Shown here: in pieces, positions 10,096 through 21,019 of the stretch
Layout: each line of letters opens with the position of its first letter
Numbering within the stretch: position 1 is the first letter of the stretch
Source: Zygnema cylindricum
Lineage: Eukaryota; Streptophyta; Zygnematophyceae; Zygnematales; Zygnemataceae
Direction: 5' to 3'
NCBI GenBank assembly: GCA_037447655.1
Contig: JBBHKE010000516.1
Location: 281,322-345,321 of the forward strand
DNA: 64,000 nucleotides
The notes under the pieces: generated by a model
The model's database searches: none
What the model was told of the DNA's origin: nothing
The model's input: the letters and a program-made list of their open reading frames with translations, nothing else
Position numbers and translations under genes: made by a program

Positions 10096-11134
10096 TGTTG
10101 AAATTTATAGATTTCTAAAAGTATTTTCTAGATTTAAAGATGTTTTTATAAAAGGAAAAGAAAAAGGGCGGAGAGCTTGCCTCCACCTCCGCTCTCTAGC
10201 CCCCATACTTGTTATAGTCACTGAAGGTTAGAGAGGGAGGTTGATCCATGGCTGCCTTAGTTTAACAGACAGCTATTTTTAGTAGGTTACTAAAAATATA
10301 CTTGACGGACCAGAGATTTGATCTCGGTACCTACGGTTCGTCAAGTTGGCCGGTGGCATTCAGCTTTATCCTAATAGACTAGGATCAATGCTAGATGCTA
10401 TGGTATGTGATAGATAAATATGTAGTTTGAGTGGATAAAATTCATTTAACTAGAACTGTATACGGCATACATAGATTCAGTTTTAGAAAGTACGCCGTAC
10501 GATGCTAATTCAAAACGGATACCACGCATTTTGTTTCGACAGCGAAACAAATACTGCGCAAGTATTTATTACGGCTAAGATTGCATTTCGCATATAATCC
10601 AACGGCGCACATCATTGCCGAAATCCCGGAGTGGTCACTTTGGCGTTTTGTGACGTGGCATGACCTGGAGCCACGTGGAGAGATGACATTCGGTCATAGG
10701 AATTCCGAGGAACGTACGGACGAGTGAAAACCGGACACGCGTCCGCTTAATAGCCTTGTCGTACATAGGCCGTACAAAAAGTACATCGGCAGTAGTACTT
10801 TTGTGTACGGTACAGTAATCTGATTGGTCCGTACTTCAATAGATAGAAGTTATTAGAGAGAATCAGGACTTAGAAAATTTTGGTAGGTAGTTACCTCTCA
10901 CTTTGAGAGTTTATACAAATTGGCATTTTTACTGCCTCATAACTTATCGGCTGGTTGGCCATTTTCAGTGATTCTTTTTGCTACGGACTCAGGGGAGTCT
11001 AGGCTACACAGGGGTGCAGTCAAATTGTCAGTTTGCCTTCTTGGGCAGCAGTAGTTGTGGCTTAAAGTGGGTTAGTTAAATACTATCTAGAGGCTTCCTG
11101 TATTCTGTGGTCCAATAGAGGACACAGAATTGCA
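10096..11134 (+). mobile_element. 3' LTR of copia element A
   Basis: 1039 bp, TGTTGAAATT to GAATTGCA, followed by the TTGTA duplication. The R and U5 parts resemble the 5' LTR closely. The middle of U3 (about 10260-10400) does not: it carries a different antisense tRNA-like module, with an inverted B-box-like AGAGATTTGATCTCGG at about 10312-10326. The gag ATG of the 5' LTR is ATA here. Confidence 0.9.
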
Positions 11135-11680
11135 TTGTAAAAAAATATATTTTTGATAAACAAATAGGAACATATATTCACACATGCCGTAATTTTTGAA
11201 AATTTTCACATGATTTCCAAGGACAAAGAAAAATACAGAATTCGCTATGTTTTGTCCGTCTATGTTTCAATACGACGAAGAAAAGTACACAATTTGTTTG
11301 GTTTTGTCCGTTTTCGTTCAGTACGGATTTCTTTTTTGCAGGGGTCTTCAAATTCCGATGCCATTTCACGTCGAACGGATAGGAGACACAAAGTCAAAGC
11401 GCCTCGTCTTCAACTGTGAAACGACACAGGCTTGAACTCGGTACGTCTACAATATCACAGTAAGACAGGCGACGTCAAAAGCAGTTCCAAAAAATAACGT
11501 GCGACCACAGATTGTAGACCTTGACAACTGTCACAGGTATTGTCGACGTATACAAACGTCACAAGAGTAAGTTACGATTTCGTCCTTACAGACATAGGGA
11601 CACTTGAAAACTAGGTTCGGCAAATCTGCGCTAAAATACAAAGTTAGTTCGCTAAGTTACATGTACATGGGGACATACCC

Positions 11681-11907
11681 TAAGGTACGATCACATGGGA
11701 ATAATGCCTAAACTAGAGTGATAATTTGTATTTTATGTGTTAATTAGCTTTAACTTTTTGTTGGCTTTATGTCTGAAATCCCAAAATTGAGTTAACCACA
11801 CACCATGTTTCCATACTAATAATTTTCTTGTACTAAATATCGTTTCACGGTTTAAAAAAATAGAAAACACTAATATCGTTCCAATGTGTTCTCTCCGGCT
11901 AACACGC
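11681..11907. other. Intergenic DNA, nothing recognised
   Basis: Between two MITE-type repeats; no supported feature. Confidence 0.5.
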
Positions 11908-12377
11908 TACACCGCCAATCGCTATTAGCGTAGAAGTTTCTTTAGCGTATATGAATAGTTACCGTGGTTAAGGCTAATGAAAAATTTGAAAAATTTGAAG
12001 AAAAACATACATTCTAATTGTTTAATAATTCTAATTTGGATCTTTGAAAAAAATAAATGTCGGTTGCAAACATGCTTACACTAATATAGGTACTCGTACA
12101 GAATCTGACAAATCGCACACAAATCGTACGTTCACACAGCCGAAACGCGGTTGCTGGACGAATATGTGCGAACGTGATATTTGACAACCCGATTATATCC
12201 CCTTTTTAGAGCGCACATTCTCATGCGTCCGCGGTTACTAAAACTCATTGATTATATTTTTTCACTTAAAAAGGTACAATTTTGCACAGTCAAACACTGT
12301 CCGTACACCACCCTAATTAAATGATGGCGTACTTCCGTTTTGTACGGTACTAAAAAATTAACCCTAAATAGAGTAAA
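11908..12377 (+). mobile_element. MITE family R3, right end lost
   Basis: It starts with the terminal motif TACACCGCCAATCGCTATTA, which also starts the copies at 33787 and 34356. The body matches those copies: the AAACATACATTCTAA, TAATATAGGTACT and CATGCGTCCGCGGTTACTAA segments. It breaks off at about 12377 against copia pol sequence, without its right terminal repeat. Confidence 0.7.
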
Positions 12378-15270
12378 GAGAGATAAGGGTAGCCAACGAA
12401 TGTTTAGGCTTAACCTGAGTAATGAAAAAAAGAGTGCTTACTATGGTGGTGTTCCGAGCTTGATGATCTAGTATAAGCGTTTAGGACATGTGCATTTTGA
12501 TAGACTGAGGGAAATGAAGAAGCTAGGTGTAGTAGAGGGCATTCAATTTGGGGATAATGAGATGATCGATGACTGTAGTGGCTGTGCCTAAGGTAAGGCT
12601 CACAGACTTCCCTTTCCCAAAACTGCCACATATAGAGGTGAGAAAGTACTAGATCTGGTCCACACAGATATTTGGGGACCAGCAAGAGTGCCATCGGTTG
12701 GGGGAAAGAGGTAGATGTTGACAATTACCGATGATTGGTCCAGATATTCCAGAGTCTACTTCTTGAAAACGAAGTTTGAAACACCAAAATACTTTAAAGA
12801 ATACGAAGCATGGAGTGAGAAGTCGACGGAACCCCCATAAAAAGAATAAGGAGTGATAATGGGGGAGAGTACACCTCTAACCAGTTTGAGGATTATTTAA
12901 GAGATGAGGGAGTTCAGCATCAAAAAACTGTACCGAATAATCCAGAACAGAATGGGGAAGCTGAGAGGTTAAATCGGACTTTGGGAGATAGTGTGTGCAG
13001 CATGTTGGATGATAAGAAAATAGGAAGAAGATTTTAGGCAGAGGCCATAGACTCTGCTAACTACTATAAGAATATTGTCCTCACCACAGCTGTTAAAGGA
13101 ATGAGAGATGGGTTGGAAAGAAACCGAATGTTTCTCACTTGAAAGTATTGGGTAGTCAAGTTTACAGTCTTGACACAGATTAGAAAAACTGGAAACTAGA
13201 TGCTAAAGGGAAACCGGGATATTTTGTGGGATATGATGAGGATGTGAAGGGATATAGAGTCTATGACTTAGCTAAACAAGATGTCATTTTGGTAAAGCAT
13301 CTAGTTGTCATGGATGAATGAAAAGTCTTTTGATCCTTTCAAATACACTAAAAAAATCAGAATCAGTTTTGAGTCCATGAGTGAGGACTTAGATCTTCTT
13401 AGAAAAGACACTAGTGAAAACATGATTGCAGATTCATGGGAGATAAAAGATTGGGGAGATATACCAGAATCCCCTCATATTCCTACACCCTTTGAGGAGA
13501 GAAAGGAAGAGGAGTCAGAACCGGTTCCCAGGGATAGGGGAGTTGATGAGACAATTCGGAGGAATCCAAGACTTCCCTCCATTCCAGCTTCGGACTTTGA
13601 GGGAGGACAGAGGAGCAGCAAAAGACTTCAAAGAAAACAGGTTGCTTGCAAGGTAACAAAGCTTTCTCATCCAGATGAGCCTCAGTCATACTCGGAGGCA
13701 ATGGTCAGTCCGGAGAAAGAAAGGTGGATCAGAGCCATAAATGATGAGATGGCTTCAATCATGGAGGCAAATACTTGGGAGCTGGTGGACTGTCCACCAG
13801 ATAGAAAACCCATTGGGTGTAAATGGGTATTTAAACTGAAACTAAATCCAGATAACACCATTGAGAGATTTAAGGCTCGGTTGGTGGCAAAAGGGTTCAC
13901 TCAAAAAGAGGGGATAGATTATGAGGAGAACTTTGCTCTGGTAGTTCGATTCCCATCTGTAAGGATTCTCCTTAGTTTAGCAGCAGCGGAAGACATGGAA
14001 ATACATCAGATGGATATTAAGATTGCCTTCCTCAACAGTGAATTGGAGGAGGAAATCTTCATGCGGCAACCAGAAGGTTTTGTAGAGGAAGGAGAGGAAA
14101 GCAAAGTTTGCAGACTTATAAAGTCCTTATATGGACTGAAGCAGGCCCCCAGAAAATGGAATAAGAAACTAGATGAGTTTCTTACCAGACTGGGGTATAT
14201 TCGGATCAGTTTTGACCATTTTATTTATATGTTTGAGGATGAGAATGGTGTGATTTTTATTGCAATTTATATGGATGATTTGCTGGTATTGAATAAGTAT
14301 ATGGAGAAGATAAATAGGCTAAAGAAAGATCTGGGAAGCAGATTTGACATGAAGGATTTAGGGGAGGCTAAATATATTTTGGGAATTCAAATGGAGAGAG
14401 ATAGGGGGAAGAGGATCATCAGACTTACTCAGAAAGAGGCTATAGGAAATATGCTGGAGAAATTTCAGATGGAGAATGCAAACAGTTGTACCACTGCCAT
14501 GGACTTGAAAAAAGTAAGTGATTGAAGTGTAGAAGTAGGAGTGATAATGTTAGATGATCAGATGAGTCCAAAAGAGAGTCAGTTTATGAACTCTATTCCT
14601 TACACACAAGTTGTAGGAAGTTTGATTTACTTTATGAATTGTACTAGGCATGACATAGCTGCAATAGTTGGAGTCCTAAGTAGGAGTCTTAATGATCCTA
14701 GAAAGAGAGACTGGGAGGCAACCAAAAGAGTAATGAGATACCTGGTGGGAACTAGGGATCTATGGTTGCATTTGGGAGGGGAGCACACTGACATCACTAC
14801 TTGGAGTGATGCCAGTTATGGGGATGCACCTAGGAGAATATGCACTTCTGGGTATGTATTGTATATGGGGGAAGGTGCTTGTTGTTGGAGCATCAAGCAA
14901 CAAAAGGTTGTTGCTCAATCCACTATGGAGGCCGAGGACATGGCCGCTTGTTCTGCTGTGAAAGAGTTGATGTGGGTGAAGTCCTTGTTGCAAGAATTGG
15001 GGTAAGTGCATGAAGTGTTTTGTGATAATCAGGCTGCAATTGCAATTGCGGCCAATCCAAAACCTCATTTCAAATCCATGTATATAGATATAAGATTGAG
15101 CTTTGTGAGGGAAAAAGTAGAAAATAAAATTGTGAATTTGGTGTATAGGAGTGATGGGGAAATGGTGGCTGATATGATGACAAAGCTTGTGCCGTCTCCC
15201 AAGCTAAAGCACTGTAGAGAAATATATGGATTAAAAGAAAAATTAAAATTAGACTAGAAAATTAGGGGAG
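12378..15270 (+). pseudogene. Copia element B: 5'-truncated, mutated pol
   Basis: Homology to element A starts abruptly at the GSQRMFRLNLSNE block upstream of integrase and runs to the pol C-terminus. In-frame stops replace Trp at the integrase start, Gln in CAQGK and Trp in FWAEA, and there are frameshifts between about 12820 and 13130. Open stretches remain at 13305-14525 (linker and reverse transcriptase, with the third motif mutated to MDDLLVL), 14541-15005 and 15006-15257 (RNase H). It ends in the polypurine tract ATTAGGGGAG before the LTR at 15271. Gag, protease and the 5' LTR are missing. Confidence 0.92.
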
Positions 15271-16349
15271 TGTTGAAATCACTAGATTTAGGGGAGGTAT
15301 TTTCTATGTTTTAATTAAAAAATAAAGGGAAAAAGAAAGCACAGGCAACCTACATCCACCTTCTCTCTCTAGCCCCTATACTTGTTGTAGTCACTGAAGG
15401 TGAGAGAGGGAGGTGGAGCCATGGTTTCCTTAGCTCCTTAGGCAAAGCTTAAGAGTGACCTTAGTCACTCTTAACCAAAAAGGTTGAGTCCGACAGGACT
15501 CTATCCTTCGACCGGTAGGGCGAGGCGTAGCCGTCAACCCTTACCAGTCTGTCGTAGTAGTCCGTTAGGATTCATAAGGTTTGATAGCTATTTAAACAAT
15601 TGATAGGCGACTAAACCGATTAACGGAATTTCAAATAGAATACATAGAAACTAATTAAAGTTTTTGTGTGCACGAAACAAATGTATCGGACATTTGCTTT
15701 TGAACGGCTGTCATTTAAAGCCGGTTTGATCCGACGGCCTGTACCATCGCCGAGGCCTTGGAATGGCCTCCTTGGCGGTTTTCGGTCGTAACATGACCTG
15801 GCGACACGTGGCATGACGTCATTGAGAAGAGGAAATCCCGGAGAATATGAGGACAAGTCTGAAGGAGACATGCGTCCACTCCATGGGCATGTCGTACACA
15901 AACCGTATAGAAAGTATATTGGTCGTAGTACCTTTCTGTACTGTACTGTAGGCGTCCACTCCATGGCCTTGTCGTACACAGGCCGTACAAAAAGTACATC
16001 GGCCATAGTACCTTTTTGTACTATACAGTCTTCTGATTTGTTCTGTACATCAGTAGATAGGGGTTGTGAGAGGGTTTAGGACTTAGTGGATTGAGGAGGT
16101 AGCCGCCTCTCTCCCAACAAGCTTGTATAAATATTGGCATCTTTGCCACTCGATAATTAATCGCCTAGTTAGGCTTTTTCAGTGATTCTTTTTGCTATGG
16201 ACTCAAGGGAGTCCAGACTGCATAGGGGTGCAGTCAGATTATCTATTTATCTGCTAGGGTAGCAGTTGCTCTCGTTGAAAGTGGGTTAGTCAAAAACTAC
16301 CTAGAGGCTTCCTCAAATTCTTGGTCCAAATGGAGGACATTGAATTGCA
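15271..16349 (+). mobile_element. 3' LTR of copia element B
   Basis: It runs from TGTTGAAATC to GAATTGCA. It has the U3 hairpin (about 15350-15415), a decayed tRNA-like module (about 15480-15560) and an internal direct duplication near 15890-16030, where a segment ending in the GTACATCGGCCA/GTAGTACC motif is repeated. The next base belongs to the interior of another integrase gene, with no gag in between. Confidence 0.85.
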
Positions 16350-19300
16350 TATCAATGATGATTGGTCTCGGTATTCCAGGGTGTATTTTTTGAAAAACAA
16401 GTCAGAAGCTCAAGATTGTTTTAGACAACATAAAGCATGGAGCGAAAAACTCCATGAAACTCCAATCAAGAGAATAAAGAGTGAGAATTGTGGAGAGTAT
16501 ACTTCTAACCAGTTTGAGGATTTTCTGAGGGAAGATGGAGTCCAACACCAAAAGACAGTTCCAGAAAACTCGGAACAGAATGGGGTAGCTGAAAGATTAA
16601 ATAGGACACTAAGTGATAGTGCCAGAAGTATGTTGTCGGATAAAAAGATAGGAAAAAGGTTTTGGGCAGAAGCAATGAACAGTGCTAATTACCTCAAAAA
16701 TAGAATTCTTAATTCAGCTATAAAAGATCAAACCCCTTATGAGAGATGGACCTGCCGAAAACCAGACATATGTCACTTAAAGGTTTTCGGCGGTCAAGTA
16801 TCCAGTCTAGATACAGATAGGTCTTATTAGAAGCTAGATCCTAAAGAAAAACCGTGATACTTAGTAGGATATGATGAGGATGTTAAAGGATATAGAGTTT
16901 ATGATCTAAAAAGGGAAGATATAATCTTAATAAAGCATCTAGTAGTTATGGATGAAAGAAAATTTGTGGATCCCTTCAAGTATACAAAGTCAGTAAAAAT
17001 CAGATTTGAGTTAAAAACTTCCGATGACTTTGAGCTTCCTAACTATCCAAGTTTTAGAGAAGATGACAATCTTGCGGGTACAAATCAGACCGAAAAGGAC
17101 TCGGCTGCGGAAGTTCTAGTGACAACTCTACCCGAAGCGGAAGATGTGGTGGAAATTGATTCGGAATCAAGGGATAGGGGAGAAGCCGAGAGTGATCGAA
17201 AGAACCCACGAGAACTATATATTTCGGCCACGGATTTTGAGGTGGGAAAGAGAAGTAGCTAAAGATTGGAAGATAAATAGGTTAATAACAAGGTAACAAA
17301 ACTATCTCATCAAGATGAACCTCAAACTTATGGAGAGGCAATGACTTGTCCAGAAACGAACTAGTGGAAGACAGCCATCAATGAGGAGATGGCCTCAATT
17401 ATGGCAGCCGATACTTTGGAGCTGGTGTACTGTCCACCTAACCGAAAACCAATCGGTTGTAAGTGGGTTTTCAAATTAAAACTCAAACCAGATAACACCA
17501 TTGGGCGTTACAAAGCTCGATTAGTGGCAAAAGGATTTACACAGAAAGAAGGAATCGACTACGAGGAAACCTTTGCCCCGGTCGTCAGATTTCCCTCCGT
17601 CCGCATACTTCTCAGTCTCGCAGCAACGGAAGACATGGAGGTGCACCAGATGGACATCAAGACAGCCTTTTTGCATGGATAATTGGAAGAGGAGATCTTC
17701 ATGGGACAACCCGAAGGATTTGTGGAGGAAGGAGAGGAGAGTAGGGTATGTCGGCTGATTAAATCTCTTTATGGTTTGAAACAGGTGCTTCGACAATGGA
17801 ATAAGAAGCTTGATGAGTTTCTTACCCGTCTAGGATATATCCAAATCAGCTCAGATGAAACTCTGAGACCTCCATAAGTCCTCAGAGTGGACAGCTTCCA
17901 AGAAGCCTCTAGGATAATCCTGACCCCTTTGTGTTTAAGCAAAAATAACTGCCACCCTGGCAGACAAAAACTCTGACCACCTTCACCCCTGTGAAGGCAA
18001 GACTCCCCTGAGTCGATAGCAAAAAGAATCTCTGAATTTGCTCCCCTGAGCAGTAAGTTATGGAGGGTCAAAGTTGACCTTTTGTACAGAAGCTCTCTGG
18101 GAGAGAGGGTCCTATCTTCTAATTTTTCTAAGTCCTATCTCTCTCACAGACTCTATCTACTGATGTACGGAACCAATCAGAATACAGTTCCGTACGCAAA
18201 AGTACAGCTGCCGGTGTACTTTATGTACGGACATTGTACGACATGGCCTAAATGTCCACACGTGGAATATCCGGATTCGCTCCTTTAATCCTCGGAGATG
18301 CCGCGCTCCAATGTAACATCGCCACGTGTCATCCGATGTGGCGATGCCCACAAACCGCCGAATTCTTCTTCCGCGATCTCGGCGCTAATTCCGGCCGTCC
18401 GATTAAACTCGCATTTGATCGTAGCCGTAATAAATACATGCGCGGTATTTGTTTCGCTTACGAAATCAATGCGCGGTATTGATTTCTTATCCGTACCGCA
18501 ATTCGTACATTTTCACTACCATATCTATGTATCTCGTAAACAGTTATAGTTAAATGATTTATCCTACGTGTACATGTTTAAATTATTATCGTACAATATA
18601 CTATGTAACACTACTTCTAGACTTAACGGCTAAGTCTACCGGCTATTTACTGCCTGACGGCTAGCAGGTACCAGGATCAAATCCTGTCGCCGGCACATAC
18701 CTTTTAGTAATTAATCCCTTGACTAATATAAATTTCGCGTAAACCTCAAGATAGCCTAGGTAGCCATGGCTCTAGCTTCCTCTCCAATTTCTCAATGACT
18801 GCGACAAGTTTGAGAGTTCGAGAGAGAAGTTAGAGGTAGACTGCCTCGGCTTCTTTATTTCTATTCAGGCCTAGAAAATACTTAAAAAACATTAATTTCT
18901 ACATCAGATCACTCAAATCTATGTTTTTGAAGATGAGGAACGTGTTATATTTATTACAATTTATGTTGATGATTTGCTTGTTTTAAGTATAACAATAGAA
19001 AAAATTAGTAGACTGAAACCGATCTTAAGGGGAGATTTGAAATGAAGGATATGGGGAAAGTAAATTATATTTTGGGAATTCAAGTAGAAAGAGACCGAGA
19101 AAGAAAGATTATAAGATTGACTCAAAAAGAAGCAATAGGGAACATGTTGGAAAAATCTCAGATGGATAAAGCTAATAGTTGTACAACTCCAATGGAGTTA
19201 AAGAAGGGAAGTGAGGGGAGTGAGGAAGAAGGAGTCATAGTCTTAGACGAGTAATTAAGTCTTGAAGAACAGAAGTTCATGCAGACTATTCGTTAAAGGC

Positions 19301-19969
19301 AAGTAGTAGGAAGCCTAATCTATTTTATGAATTGTACCCAGCCGGATTTAGCTGCAGCTGTAGGAGTGCTGAGTAGAAGTCTAAATGCTGCCACTAAGAA
19401 AGATAGGGAGGCAGTTAAGAGAGTCCTTAGATATCTGAAAGGAACTAGGGGTCTATGGTTGCATTTGGGTGGGGAGAATACTGACACCACTACTTGGAGT
19501 GATGCTAGTTATGGTGATGCTCCGATGAGGATATGTACTCCTGGATATGTATTATATGTGGGTGATTGGGCTTGCTGTTGGAGTAGCAAACAACAAAAGG
19601 TTATTGCTCAGTACACCATGGAGGCTGAGTATATGGCCTCTTGCTCTGCTGTAAAAGAATTGATGTGGGTCAAGTCTTTTCTTGGTGAACTTGGTCACCT
19701 TAAAAGTGGTGTGCCTAATTTTTTTTGTTATAATCAGGCAGCGATCGCTATTTCTGCCAATCCTAAACATCATTTTAAAGCCAAACACATGGACATTAGA
19801 CTTAGCTTTGTTAAAGAGAAAGTATAAAACAAAATAATCAGTTTAGAGTATTGACCAGATAACGAGATGGTAGCAGATATGATGACCAAACCTGTGCCTT
19901 CCCCTAATCTAATTTTTTGCAAGGAGAAGTGTGGTCTGAAATTAAAGAGTGACTAGAAAATAAGGGGAG
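16350..19969 (+). pseudogene. Copia element D: pol from mid-integrase to RNase H, split by a solo LTR
   Basis: The sequence enters copia pol at the integrase block DDWSRYSRVYFLK and runs through the second catalytic Asp and the EQNGVAERLNRT block (16350-16830). It continues with the linker (16948-17262) and the reverse transcriptase (17389-17877, then 18904-19254), and ends in RNase H (19327-19956). A solo LTR at 17856-18903 interrupts it between QISS and DHS. Many stops are present, for example Trp to TAG at 16828 and Glu to TAA at 17680. It ends with the tract AAATAAGGGGAG before the LTR at 19970. Confidence 0.9.
17856..18903 (-). mobile_element. Solo copia LTR inserted in element D
   Basis: On the minus strand it starts TGTAGAAATTAATG at 18903 and ends CAGAGTTTCA at 17856, 1048 bp. 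It is flanked by TCAGA at 17851-17855 and TCAGA at 18904-18908. Removing it restores the reverse transcriptase reading of element D. It resembles the LTR at 19970-21019 and carries a clear tRNA-like T-arm (CAGGATCAAATCCTG) near 18669-18683. Confidence 0.93.
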
Positions 19970-21019
19970 TGTAGAAATTGATGGTTCTTTTAGTATTTTC
20001 TATGTCTAAAATAAAGTGCAGAAAAAGAAGCCGAGGCAGTCTGTCTCTAACTTGTCTCTCCAACTTCCACACCTATTGCAATCACTGAGAAGTTCGAGAG
20101 GAAGGTAGTGCCGTGGCTGCCTATGCTATCCAGAGATTTACGGGGTAGTAAAGTAGTTGATTTACTAAAAAGAGAGCTGTCGGTTACAAGATTTGATTGT
20201 GGTACCTACTGATAGGTAATGCCGCCAGTAGCCGGTAGCCACATCTATTTAGTCTATGATTAGTGGTAGACGATATAGGGTTTAACAAATATATATACGT
20301 TAACATATAGGCTAATTCATTTAAAGGCAACTATATACGGGATACATAAATCAGTTATGAAAAGTACAGATTACGAGTACGCAGAAGAAATAAGTACCGC
20401 GCATTTGTTTCAATAGCGAAACCAAATACATCGCAAATATTTATGACGGCTATGATTGAAATCGACATTGAATCGGTCGGCCGGCAGAATGTCGAGATTG
20501 CGGAAGAAGATTTCGGTGGTTTATGGTTGCCGCCACATCACAAGACACGTGGCACCACGACATTGGATTTCACCATCTCCATGGATTACATAAACGAATT
20601 CTGATAAGACACGTGTCGACATTTTGGTCATGTCGTACAATGTTCGTACATAAAGTACACCGGCAGCTGTACCTTTTTATACTGTATAGTAATATGATTG
20701 GTGCCGTACTTCAGTAGATAAATTTTTAGAGAGAGATACGACTTAGAAAAATTTGGTAGATAGGACCCTCTCTCCCACAGAGCTTCGGTACAAAAAGGTC
20801 AACTTTGACCCTCCATAACTTACTACTAAGGGAAGGAAATTCAAATATTCTATTTGCTATCGACTAAGGGGAGTCTTGCCTTCACAAGGGTGCAAGTGGT
20901 TAGAGTTTTTGTCTGCCGAGTGGTAGTTATTCTTCTTGAAACACGAAAGGGTCAGGGTTATCCTACAGGCTTCTTGCAAGCTGTCCATTCTGAGGACCTA
21001 TGGAGGTCTCAAAGTTGCA
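19970..21019 (+). mobile_element. 3' LTR of copia element D
   Basis: It runs from TGTAGAAATTGATGG to CTCAAAGTTGCA, about 1050 bp. The type differs from the LTRs of A and B (TGTTGAAAT to GAATTGCA). It contains a hairpin near 20050-20110 and an antisense tRNA-like module near 20190-20255. It abuts integrase sequence of another element directly. Confidence 0.85.

Larger units (their letters stand above)
4473..11680 (+). mobile_element. Tourist-like (PIF/Harbinger-type) MITE R1, interrupted by copia element A
   Basis: The left end reads TAA then GGGTATGTCCCCATGT at 4473. The right end reads ACATGGGGACATACCC ending at 11680, then TAA. So there are terminal inverted repeats flanked by a 3-bp TAA duplication, as PIF/Harbinger elements and Tourist MITEs make. 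Copia element A sits in the middle (4710-11134, plus its 5-bp duplication). Without it the MITE is 237 + 541 = 778 bp, the same length as the R1 copy at 34384-36048 once its own insertion is removed. No transposase is visible, so it is non-autonomous. Confidence 0.75.
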
